The notes under the pieces were generated by a model. The model was not told the DNA's origin and made no database searches. It was given only the letters and a program-made list of their open reading frames with translations. Shown piece by piece: positions 55,511 to 64,000 of a stretch of 64,000 nucleotides of DNA (within the stretch, counting starts at the first letter, position 1; each line of letters starts with the position of its first letter). This DNA comes from Actinoplanes missouriensis 431 (GTDB taxonomy: Bacteria; Actinomycetota; Actinomycetes; Mycobacteriales; Micromonosporaceae), in assembly GCF_000284295.1 (NCBI RefSeq), contig NC_017093.1, positions 4,154,001 through 4,218,000 on the forward strand. The letters are read 5' to 3'. A program made the position numbers and the translations under genes.

Positions 55511-56551
55511 GTGGCCATCGACGGCGTGACCGCCCGCCTGCTCAGCGAAGCCCTGCTCGACGCGTTCCTGCCGGACCGCCTCGACCAGATGCTGTTCTAC
55601 CGGCTCGGCAAGCACCGTCATCGGATCACCATGAAGGCCGACCACGAGTCGATCATCTTCGACCTGATCATGGCGGCCGATGCGGAGGGCTGGCTCCCGC
55701 GCCTGGTCACGGCGGCCCGTGAGTCCCGTCCCGCCCATCCGGGCCTGGTGGTGGTCGCCGGGCGCCTGCACCTCACCGCCGACACCGGCGGCCATCTGGA
55801 GAGCATCCTCGACACCCGCGCCCCGGACATCCACCCGGCGCGGTTCCGGGCCGCGCTGGGCCTGCTCGAAGGTCAGATCTGCCGGATCGAACGCCGCACA
55901 CCGACCGGCCCGGCGCCGCTCGGTACCGGCTTCCTGATCGGCCCTGATCTCTGCATGACCAGTTACCACGTGGTACGCCCGCTGATCGACGGCCGGATCG
56001 GCAGCGATGACGTGGGGCTGCGGTTCGACTACAAGCACACCGCCACGGCGCTGCCCGGCACGGTCTTCGCGCTCGCCCGTGACTGGCTGGTGGCGTCCGC
56101 GCCGAACAGCTCCTTCGAGGACCGTGACGGCGAGTCCGCCGAGCTTCCCGAGCCGGGCGAACTGGACTTCGCGGTCCTCCGGGTGGCCGGTGAACCGGGG
56201 GAGCAGCCGATCGGCGTGGACGCCGAACCGGGCGCGGCCCGGCGCGGCTGGATCGAGGCCGTGCACCGCGGCCCGTTGCGCGCCGGCGACGACCTGCTGG
56301 TCTTGCAGCACCTCATGGGTGAGCCGTTGCGGCTGGCGTTCGGGCGGGTGTCCGAGCTGAACGGCAACGGCACCCGGCTCAAGCACACCGCGAACACCGA
56401 GGCCGGCTCGTCCGGCTCGCCGTGTTTCACTCTCGCGCTGGAGCTCGCCGCGATCCACCAGGCCGGCGACCCCAACCGGGAGTCGTGGCACGTGCCGACC
56501 TACAACAGGGCCGTCCCGGCCGCGCCGATCTTCACTGCCTGGCGGGGTTGA
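55511..56551 (+). CDS. EAD1-like domain fused to a trypsin-like serine protease
   Basis: A 346-residue protein. Residues 5-80 match the EAD1-like pattern of the first operon gene (LLSEALLDAFLPDRLDQMLFYRL; IIFDLIMAADAEGWLPRLVTAARESRP). After a linker, residues 120-346 are a chymotrypsin-fold protease: GTGFLIGPDLCMTSYHVV with the catalytic His near 152, ELDFAVLRV with the Asp near 218, and NTEAGSSGSPCF with the nucleophile Ser near 303. There is no signal peptide, so it acts in the cytoplasm. GTG 55511 is one base after the preceding stop. It is the likely effector of the conflict system, activated when its EAD1-like module meets that of the first gene. Confidence 0.86.
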   Translation: MAIDGVTARLLSEALLDAFLPDRLDQMLFYRLGKHRHRITMKADHESIIFDLIMAADAEGWLPRLVTAARESRPAHPGLVVVAGRLHLTADTGGHLESILDTRAPDIHPARFRAALGLLEGQICRIERRTPTGPAPLGTGFLIGPDLCMTSYHVVRPLIDGRIGSDDVGLRFDYKHTATALPGTVFALARDWLVASAPNSSFEDRDGESAELPEPGELDFAVLRVAGEPGEQPIGVDAEPGAARRGWIEAVHRGPLRAGDDLLVLQHLMGEPLRLAFGRVSELNGNGTRLKHTANTEAGSSGSPCFTLALELAAIHQAGDPNRESWHVPTYNRAVPAAPIFTAWRG

Positions 56552-56585
56552 CCAGTGTTGTCAATACGTCGCGTGTCAACACTGG
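56552..56585 (+). terminator. inverted repeat ending the conflict operon
   Basis: CCAGTGTTG (56552-56560) and CAACACTGG (56577-56585) form a perfect 9-base stem immediately after the protease stop codon, with a 16-base loop. The flanking DNA to 56665 is notably rich in GTTGAC/GTCAAC-type words and lower in GC. It likely ends transcription of the five-gene operon. Confidence 0.6.
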
Positions 56586-56648
56586 CTCGTCGATATCGGG
56601 ATTGACAACAACCCGCATCAACACATCCGGCAGCCGCGGTCAACGTTG

Positions 56649-57581
56649 TCAACACTTGGCAACGGTGACCACCCGGGCCACCCCGGCCAGCGGAATCGTC
56701 TCCAGAGTGCCGTCGTCGGCCCGCCGCACCCGCATCGACCCGTCAGCACGCGAGTTCAGCAGCGTGCCGCAGATGATCGTCTCCTCGGCGGTCGACACCT
56801 TGACCAGCGGCGCCGCCGGTTTCGCCTCCGGCAGGAACCAGAGCAACCCGGCCGCCACCGTCAGCAGAGCCAGCGCCACACCCGCCATCCGCACAGCGGT
56901 CCGCAGCCGGTCGGCCACCGCCGCGGGCAGCGCCTGCTGATCGGCATGCCAGGCCAGAAGCGCCGTGTCGTCCGCGATCGATCGTTGACGAGGCCAGCCG
57001 TAGGCGGCCCGATAGGCGAGGGCGATCGCGACGGCTCCGGACAGGATCGCGAGGGCGACCACCGTACCCAATGAAATGCGTCCGGGAACGCCCAGCTTGC
57101 GCACCTGCTCGGCGCCGAACCCGATGCCCGCGACACCGAGAACGCCGAGCAGGGCCGTGATCCCGGCGATCCATTTCTCGGCGGCGCCCCGCAGCCGGTC
57201 GAGCTGTCCGGTCTGCGCCACGCGGAACGCCTCGGCCGCCTCGACGAGCTGCGGATCGTCGACCGGCGCCAGGCTCACCGCGCCGTCGTCGCCGACCGTC
57301 ACGGTCGCCGACCAGCTTCGCCCGCAGCCCTGGGGTGGCTCCGGCGGCTGGCCGCGATGCTCCTTGCCGCAGTTGCAGACGAACGCGACGGTCAGCCCGG
57401 TGGCCGGCTCGAACCCCTCCAGCGACGTGCTGGTCAGCGACGCGACCACCCGGGTCGGGTGCCGGCAGGCCGGGCACGGGCCGTCGAGCCGCACGGTCGT
57501 GCCGACCCTGGCGCCGCGCCACCCGCCCAGCTGCCCGGACGAGACCGGGACACGATCCGATCGATACGGCAGCTGCGCCAT
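56649..57581 (-). CDS. zinc-ribbon membrane protein convergent with the conflict operon
   Basis: A 310-residue protein. An N-terminal zinc-ribbon-like region holds CPACRHPTR near residue 36, CNCGKEHRG near 69 and GCGRSW near 84 (paired Cys knuckles). A linker with an acidic helix leads to three membrane helices (about 145-165, 168-188, 228-248), and the C-terminus is a small extracellular-type or cytoplasmic domain with a conserved-looking RVRRADDGTLETIPLAGV stretch. No known family is recognised. It faces the protease gene tail to tail with a 97-base gap. It could be a membrane component or target of the conflict system, or an unrelated neighbour. Confidence 0.7.
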   Translation of the reverse strand: MAQLPYRSDRVPVSSGQLGGWRGARVGTTVRLDGPCPACRHPTRVVASLTSTSLEGFEPATGLTVAFVCNCGKEHRGQPPEPPQGCGRSWSATVTVGDDGAVSLAPVDDPQLVEAAEAFRVAQTGQLDRLRGAAEKWIAGITALLGVLGVAGIGFGAEQVRKLGVPGRISLGTVVALAILSGAVAIALAYRAAYGWPRQRSIADDTALLAWHADQQALPAAVADRLRTAVRMAGVALALLTVAAGLLWFLPEAKPAAPLVKVSTAEETIICGTLLNSRADGSMRVRRADDGTLETIPLAGVARVVTVAKC

Positions 57582-57716
57582 CGTCCTCCCTCGTCGCGAT
57601 GCATCGACAGCCTACTAAGGCTTGCGGGCCCGGCCCGTGTCCTGAGCGACCAGGGGCTATCGCGCGGTCGCCCGGTCCGGGCGTGCGACGACCGTGAGAT
57701 CTTCAGGAGGCAGGCC

Positions 57717-58078
57717 GTGACACTCTTTCGGGGCGGCGGTCGGGGCGACCGGATACGCGGGCGGCCGCAGGCCGTCCTCTGCAAACCCAGTCGTTCGTGG
57801 ACTTCCTGGTCAACGTGCCGAGCGCCCGCTCGTACACGATGACGATCGGGTACGCGAACGGCACCGGCGCCACGGCGACCCACGGTCTCGCGTACAACGG
57901 CGGGGCCTGGCAGACCGTGAGCTACTCGCCCACCGCGGCCTGGGGGGTGTTCGGGTCCACGGTGAGCATGAGCGTCACCCTGCGCGCCGGCTGGAACATG
58001 ATCCGCCTCGCGAAGGGTTCACCGAACTTCGCCGGCGGAACCGGCTACGCCGAACTTGACTACATCAACCTGTCATGA
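57717..58078 (+). pseudogene. remnant of a secreted CBM-containing gene
   Basis: A good ribosome site (AGGAGG at 57706-57711) precedes GTG 57717, but that frame ends after about 42 residues. From 57797 a different frame encodes about 93 residues (DFLVNVPSARSYTMTIGYANGTGATATHGL ... RLAKGSPNFAGGTGYAELDYINLS) that match the C-terminal half of CBM6/35-type carbohydrate-binding domains found at the end of secreted actinobacterial glycosidases. The start and the tail are thus both present but out of frame, with the catalytic middle missing. An internal deletion with a frameshift is the simplest reading. The short in-frame start at 57797 is unlikely to give a working protein. Confidence 0.75.
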
Positions 58079-58114
58079 CGTCAATCAACCTGCCGTGACG
58101 CATTGATCAACCTG
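58064..58114. repeat. three copies of a 20-22 bp repeat at the end of the CBM remnant
   Basis: ATCAACCTG is followed by TCATGACG-, CCGTGACG- and TCGTGCA-type tails at 58064, 58084 and 58106. The first copy spans the end of the reading frame, so the coding end has been copied twice into the intergenic space. It adds further GTCAA-type words to a patch already rich in them. Confidence 0.7.
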
Positions 58115-58123
58115 TCGTGCAAT

Positions 58124-58160
58124 ATTGACGGCGCCGGGCGGTGAGCCCGGCGCCGTCAAT
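58124..58160. terminator. perfect 16-bp hairpin between convergent genes
   Basis: ATTGACGGCGCCGGGC and GCCCGGCGCCGTCAAT pair without mismatch around the loop GGTGA. The hairpin begins 46 bases after the CBM remnant and ends just before the M23 peptidase stop codon, so it can end transcription from both sides. Confidence 0.85.
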
Positions 58161-58164
58161 GTTG

Positions 58165-58830
58165 TCAGGCCTTGCAGCCCTTCTTCTTCTGGTACGCCTT
58201 GACCGCCGCGACCGGGCTCTTCTGACCGCCCTTGCGCCACGACGTCAGGTACTTCGCCGGCCACACGACGCCCCGGCGGACCTTCCAGTCGCCGGCCTTC
58301 TTGCACGTCGGCGAGATGCCGTAGTGCACGTGGCAGACGTTGCTGGCGTTGCCGGTCTTGCCGACCTTGCCGAGCTGCTGGCCGGATTTGACCCGGACGC
58401 CCTTCTTGATGCCCTTGCTCACCGAGCTCAGGTGCGAGCCGTAGTAGCGGACACCGTCGTCACCCTTGATGGAGACGAACTTGCCGCCGTTGTACGGCCC
58501 GTCCTTCATGCCCTTCTTGTACTTGTCGACCCGGCTCACCTCGAGCACGACGCCGCTGGTGGTGGCCACGAACGGCTTGCCGCAGGCGGCGAAGATGTCG
58601 GTGGCCGGGTACCCGGCGTGTGTCTTGTGGAAGGACACGTTCTTCGCCTTGACCGGGAAGGCGTACTTCACCTTCACGGCCGCGGCGACCGGTGTCATGG
58701 CCACCGGCTGGACCACCTGGATCTGTTCGACCGGCGCCGGACCTGCCGCCACCGTTGCTCCACTGCCCCCGAAGCCGGTCAGGGCGACGGTCACGGCCGC
58801 CACCCCGGAGAGGCTCTTCAGATATCGCAT
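58165..58830 (-). CDS. secreted M23-family peptidase
   Basis: A 221-residue exported protein. The signal peptide ends in VAAGPA near residue 30. The LytM/M23 zinc-site residues are visible as HKTHAGYPATD near residue 70 (His and Asp), and HVHYG near 167 (HxH). The core contains ATTSGVVLEVSRVDKYK, RYYGSHLSSV and VKSGQQLGKVGKTG. The C-terminal tail is very Lys-rich. M23 enzymes cut peptide cross-links in peptidoglycan, so this is a likely cell-wall hydrolase; binding to the wall may come from the basic tail. Confidence 0.9.
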   Translation of the reverse strand: MRYLKSLSGVAAVTVALTGFGGSGATVAAGPAPVEQIQVVQPVAMTPVAAAVKVKYAFPVKAKNVSFHKTHAGYPATDIFAACGKPFVATTSGVVLEVSRVDKYKKGMKDGPYNGGKFVSIKGDDGVRYYGSHLSSVSKGIKKGVRVKSGQQLGKVGKTGNASNVCHVHYGISPTCKKAGDWKVRRGVVWPAKYLTSWRKGGQKSPVAAVKAYQKKKGCKA

Positions 58831-58839
58831 CGGGACACC

Positions 58840-59397
58840 CTAGCGGGGGTATCGATCGTCCAGGATCCGGAGTGCCAGCTCGCCCCAGCTGATGTTCTCC
58901 CGCTCGAAGCTGATGCCCCGCTGCAGCGTCAGGTACGGCCCGATCCGGTTGCCGGTGCGGACGAACTCGGCCTCGCTGCGAGGGCCGAGGATCTCGGCGA
59001 GCGAGCTCTGGTAGGCGGCCAGCCGCTCACGGCTCTGCGCGATCTGGGCCGCGATCGACGCCCGGACGCTCGGCACGTCCGCGTGGGCCAGGGCCTCCAC
59101 CTGCACGAGCAGCTCGTCGCGGACCGTGGTCGGCTTCGGCTCCCGGCGGGTGAACGCGTGCAACGCCGCCCGGCCCTTCTCGGTGACCGAGAAGAGTCGC
59201 TTGTCGGGGCGCCGCTCCTGCTTGACGACCCGTGCCGCGAGCAGGCCGTCGGACTCCATCTTGTCCAGCTCGCGGTAGAGCTGCTGCGGCGTGGCCGTCC
59301 AGAAGTTGGCGACCGACACCCGGAACTTCTTCGCCAGGTCGTACCCCGAGGACTCCCGGTCGATCAGCGCCGCCAGCAGGGCGTTCCTCAATGCCAC
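58840..59397 (-). CDS. PadR-family transcriptional regulator
   Basis: A 185-residue regulator. The PadR winged helix occupies residues 1-85 (ALRNALLAALIDRESSGYDLAKKF; TPQQLYRELDKMESDGLLAARVV; KRLFSVTEKGRAALHAF), followed by a Vir_C2-like coiled-coil domain (residues 95-180) used in dimerisation. Its 5' end overlaps the 3' end of the enoyl-CoA hydratase gene by 10 bases, so it is the last gene of an fadH-echA-padR operon. The palindrome before fadH (62209-62224) is a candidate binding site for it. Confidence 0.9.
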   Translation of the reverse strand: MALRNALLAALIDRESSGYDLAKKFRVSVANFWTATPQQLYRELDKMESDGLLAARVVKQERRPDKRLFSVTEKGRAALHAFTRREPKPTTVRDELLVQVEALAHADVPSVRASIAAQIAQSRERLAAYQSSLAEILGPRSEAEFVRTGNRIGPYLTLQRGISFERENISWGELALRILDDRYPR

Positions 59398-60200
59398 GGA
59401 CGCATCCTACGGGCCCGTGGCCGGAACTGAGGGGTCTGCTTCTTCATCACGGCGCGGCGCAGGATGCCGGTGTTCGGCAGCGCGAGCAGACGGATCTGCT
59501 CGCGGCGTTCCCGGCCGAACGTGCGCCGCGCGCTGCCGGTCAGCGCGCCGTCGACGAGCCGTTTCGCGGCGGCGAGCGCGTCCGGGGAGCGGTCCAGCAG
59601 GCTCTCCGCGAACGCGGTGGCGGCTTTCACCGGGTCGTCGGCCAGCTCGGTGACGAGGCCCAGCCGGTGCGCCTCGGTGCCGTCGAACCGCTCGGCGGTC
59701 ATCATGAGTCGCTTCGCGACGTCCGGGCCGACCACCTCGGTGAGGCTGCGGACGCCTGTCATGTCCGGGATGATGCCCCACTTGCCTTCCAGGACCGACC
59801 ACTGGGAGTCCGGCGTCGCGTACCGGAAATCGGCGGCCAGGGCGATCTGGATGCCGCCGCCGTAGCAGTGACCGTGCACCGCGGCGATCACCGGGACTCC
59901 GATGCGCCGCCAGGCCCAGCAGGCCTCCTGGAAACGGTTGGTGCCGCGGAACGGGTTCGGCAGGAACGCGCGCACGACACCGGCGGGCCGGCGCAGGGTG
60001 GCGGCGATGTCCAACCCGGAGCTGAACGACGCTCCCTCGCCCGAGATCACCACCGCCCGGAGGGTACGGTCGCGGCGCAGTCCCGCCGCGACGGCGATCA
60101 GCTCGTCCAGGGTTTCCAGGGTGAGGGCGTTGAGCTTGTCGGGACGGTTCAGCCGTACCCGGGCGATGTGGTTCTCGATGTCCAGGGACACGTATTTCAC
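59388..60200 (-). CDS. enoyl-CoA hydratase/isomerase family protein
   Basis: A 270-residue crotonase-fold protein. RPDKLNALTLETLDEL is near residue 20, the oxyanion-hole segment SGEGASFSSGLDIAATLRR near 55, HGHCYGGGIQIALAADFRYAT near 109, and the second half has LEGKWGIIPDMTG near 138 where many hydratases carry the catalytic Glu (EGKWG fits one position, while the second glutamate is replaced by a D/M-like segment). It may thus be an isomerase-type member. It sits 11 bases before fadH's end, in the same operon, consistent with degradation of unsaturated fatty acids. Confidence 0.86.
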   Translation of the reverse strand: MKYVSLDIENHIARVRLNRPDKLNALTLETLDELIAVAAGLRRDRTLRAVVISGEGASFSSGLDIAATLRRPAGVVRAFLPNPFRGTNRFQEACWAWRRIGVPVIAAVHGHCYGGGIQIALAADFRYATPDSQWSVLEGKWGIIPDMTGVRSLTEVVGPDVAKRLMMTAERFDGTEAHRLGLVTELADDPVKAATAFAESLLDRSPDALAAAKRLVDGALTGSARRTFGRERREQIRLLALPNTGILRRAVMKKQTPQFRPRARRMRPWH

Positions 60201-60210
60201 GGGACGTCCT

Positions 60211-62263
<2,053 letters not shown>

Positions 62264-63682
62264 ATGCGTCGATCCCTGATCCTCGCCGTGGCGGCCGGTC
62301 TCGCTGCGGCATGCTCCACCGTCTATGTGGCGACCACGGCCAGCGCGGCCGTGGCCTGCGCTCCGGCCTGGTCGGCCGGTGCTGTGTACGTCAAGGACAG
62401 CGTCGCCTCGAAGGGCGGCAACAACTACACCGCGAAGTGGTGGACCCAGGGCGAGGACCCGGCCGTCAAGTCCGGGCAGTGGGATGTCTGGGTCAACAAC
62501 GGGGCCTGCGGGGGAGTGGTGAACCCGTCACCGTCGGTCTCCGCATCCACCTCGGTCTCGCCCTCGACGTCTCCCTCAGTGTCTCCCTCGGCGTCTCCCT
62601 CGAGGTCCTCTTCGGCGTCTCCTTCGACGTCCACGACCCCGATCCCGGTCGGCGGGCTGCCCAAACACGCCCTGATCGGCTACCTGCACGCCAGCTTCGC
62701 CAACGGCTCCGGATATCTGCGGATGGCCGACGTCCCCGCCGACTGGGACATCATCAACCTGGCGTTCGGCGAGCCGACCAGCGCCACCTCCGGTGACATC
62801 CGGTTCAGCCTCTGCCCGGCCACCGAGTGCCCCGGCGTGGAGAGCGAGGCGGAGTTCCTCGCCGCGATCAAGGCGAAACGGGCGGCCGGCAAGAAGGTGC
62901 TGCTCTCGATCGGCGGCGCGAACGGTCAGGTGCAGCTCACCACCACCGCGGCCCGGGACACCTTCGTCCGGTCGGTCAGCGCGATCATCGACAAGTACGG
63001 CCTGGACGGCGTCGACATCGACTTCGAAGGGCACTCGCTCTCGCTCAACACCGGCGACACCGACTTCCGGAACCCGACCACCCCGGTCATCGTGAACCTG
63101 ATCAGCGCGGTGAAGTCGCTGAAAGCCCGCTACGGCGCCGGCTTCGTGCTCACCATGGCGCCGGAGACGTTCTTCGTCCAGCTCGGATACCAGTACTACG
63201 GGTCCGGGCCGTGGGGCGGGCAGGACCCGCGGGCGGGCTCGTACCTGCCGGTGATCCACGCCCTGCGGGACGACATCACGGTGCTGCACGTCCAGGACTA
63301 CAACTCCGGCTCGATCATGGGCCTGGACAACCAGTACCACTCGATGGGCGGCGCGGACTTCCACATCGCGATGACCGACATGCTGCTCGCCGGCTTCCCG
63401 GTCGCCGGCAACACCGCCAACATCTTCCCGGGGCTGCGCGAGGACCAGATCGCGTTCGGCGCGCCCAGCTCGGTCAGCGCCGGCAACGGGTACGTCGCCC
63501 CGCCGGGCGTGCAGCAGGCCGTGACGTGCCTGGTGAAGGGCACGAGCTGTGGGGGGTACACGCCGCGCAGCGGGACCAACCCGAGCTTCCGGGGCCTGAT
63601 GACCTGGAGCATCAACTGGGACAAATTCTACGGATGGGAGTTCCGGAACAGCCATGAGCCGTTCCTGAACGCGCTCGGCTGA
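62264..63682 (+). CDS. secreted GH18 chitinase with CBM5/12-type domain
   Basis: A 472-residue exported enzyme. The signal peptide ends near ATTASA (residue 28). A chitin-binding domain of the CBM5/12 kind (residues 30-85; AWSAGAVYVKDSVASKGGNNY, AKWWTQGEDP) is followed by a Ser/Pro/Thr linker of about 45 residues and the GH18 barrel from about 135 (ALIGYLHASF; VLLSIGGANG; the catalytic DGVDIDFEG near 247; LTMAPETFF; VQDYNSG). The acid Glu is the last E of that motif. It breaks chitin into oligomers. The promoter before it is leaderless and AT-rich; it does not contain the usual Streptomyces chitinase direct repeat. Confidence 0.92.
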   Translation: MRRSLILAVAAGLAAACSTVYVATTASAAVACAPAWSAGAVYVKDSVASKGGNNYTAKWWTQGEDPAVKSGQWDVWVNNGACGGVVNPSPSVSASTSVSPSTSPSVSPSASPSRSSSASPSTSTTPIPVGGLPKHALIGYLHASFANGSGYLRMADVPADWDIINLAFGEPTSATSGDIRFSLCPATECPGVESEAEFLAAIKAKRAAGKKVLLSIGGANGQVQLTTTAARDTFVRSVSAIIDKYGLDGVDIDFEGHSLSLNTGDTDFRNPTTPVIVNLISAVKSLKARYGAGFVLTMAPETFFVQLGYQYYGSGPWGGQDPRAGSYLPVIHALRDDITVLHVQDYNSGSIMGLDNQYHSMGGADFHIAMTDMLLAGFPVAGNTANIFPGLREDQIAFGAPSSVSAGNGYVAPPGVQQAVTCLVKGTSCGGYTPRSGTNPSFRGLMTWSINWDKFYGWEFRNSHEPFLNALG

Positions 63683-63749
63683 CGGGCGTCGCCTGAGCAG
63701 GCGTCCGCTGAGCAGGCGGGCTGACGCGTCAACGGATCACTGTTGGTGA

Positions 63750-63898
63750 GTGGCCGAGTCTCACCCCGTACCCGTGGAGGGAGCGCACGCGGGCAACCAG
63801 GGTGAGGAAGTCACACTGACGGTGCAAAAAACTTCGGCTGGTGGGCAACCGTCCGGCCGTCCTCTCCGTACTTCAGGGCAACGGTCCTATTGGCGGAT
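63750..63898 (+). ncRNA. structured leader, possible c-di-AMP (ydaO-type) riboswitch
   Basis: A stretch of about 150 bases without coding character lies directly upstream of a secreted-protein gene. It contains ordered, complementary GC-rich blocks and several segments like those of actinobacterial ydaO leaders: CCGAGTCTCACCCCGTACCCG, GCGGGCAACCAGGGTGAGGAAG and, near the end, CCGTACTTCAGGGCAACGG followed by GGCGGATAGGGAGAG. Actinobacterial ydaO switches often precede peptidoglycan hydrolases. My match is by eye, and the consensus could be wrong; a covariance-model search would decide. Confidence 0.4.
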
Positions 63899-63910
63899 AG
63901 GGAGAGTTCG

Positions 63911-64000
63911 ATGAACAAGCGACGTAAGCGGAACGTGGCGACGGTCGGGATCTGCGCGGCGGTGGTGGCGGCTGGAGCCGTGATCACGCCGCAGGCCTTC
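63911..64000 (+). CDS. secreted protein, N-terminal part only
   Basis: An open frame starting at ATG 63911, with GGGAGAG about 5 bases upstream, encodes a typical signal peptide: MNKRRKRNVATVGI then a hydrophobic CAAVVAAGAVITP stretch, and it runs off the window at residue 30. Its function cannot be told. The structured leader before it, and the common association of such leaders with cell-wall enzymes in actinobacteria, hint at a peptidoglycan hydrolase. Confidence 0.6.
   Translation, partial: MNKRRKRNVATVGICAAVVAAGAVITPQAF

Overview
The window is very GC-rich with strong third-position G/C bias, frequent GTG starts, many 4-base start/stop overlaps (ATGA, GTGA), and actinobacterial families (ROK and TetR regulators, SsuABCD sulfonate uptake, PntAB, a rifamycin monooxygenase with its promoter element, secreted glycosidases). 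It reads as a chromosomal piece of a filamentous actinobacterium, most likely of the Micromonosporaceae (Actinoplanes-like). This placement is an inference from gene content and style; there is no rRNA or other marker. I see no tRNA, rRNA, insertion sequence, phage module or CRISPR array.

Layout. 1-8195: the start of a secreted alpha/beta hydrolase, a membrane protein, an EamA exporter, a 3-hydroxyisobutyryl-CoA hydrolase, a PrsW-type membrane protease, a repeat-rich intergenic stretch, a lipoprotein and an HSL-type esterase. 8382-13595: pntAB transhydrogenase, then a PAS-GAF histidine kinase with an apparently non-standard start codon. 13664-20537: a compact sulfonate operon (flavin reductase, SsuA, C, B, two FMN monooxygenases) beside a ROK repressor. 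20620-23501: a DsbA/FrnE-like protein coupled to a previously unmarked 52-residue Cys-containing protein, a saccharopine-dehydrogenase-like enzyme and a TetR. 23505-30823: a same-strand run of M20 peptidase, PEP-dependent phosphotransferase-like enzyme, TetR, CHAT-domain caspase-like protein and small membrane protein, with a two-site palindromic operator in front of the phosphotransferase. 30992-38747: AraC/GyrI regulator, a NicO-type metal exporter with its secreted partner and a seven-copy iteron array, a bifunctional penicillin-binding protein, then a rifamycin monooxygenase preceded by a rifamycin-associated element, and a Bcr/CflA exporter.

38914-45724: a LacI regulator divergent from three secreted proteins (a zinc protease and two glycosidases with discoidin-type domains), with a LacI-like palindrome between them. 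45852-49259: a ClpC-like ATPase and a D-amino-acid-oxidase-like protein. 49274-56551 is the most exciting locus: five tightly coupled genes encoding an EAD1-like + iSTAND-like protein, a MoxR AAA+ ATPase, a vWA protein, an EccC/FtsK-like triple-ATPase-domain protein, and an EAD1-like + trypsin protease. This looks like an NTP-dependent, protease-ended biological conflict system of the MoxR/vWA kind. A convergent zinc-ribbon membrane protein follows.

57717-64000: a truncated CBM pseudogene, an M23 peptidase, a PadR regulator with enoyl-CoA hydratase and FadH, a chitinase sharing a 55-bp leaderless divergent promoter with fadH, and at the edge a structured leader (possible c-di-AMP riboswitch) before a secreted protein that runs off the window. 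A recurring oddity is lower-GC patches rich in GTTGAC/GTCAAC, found in genes and intergenic DNA.
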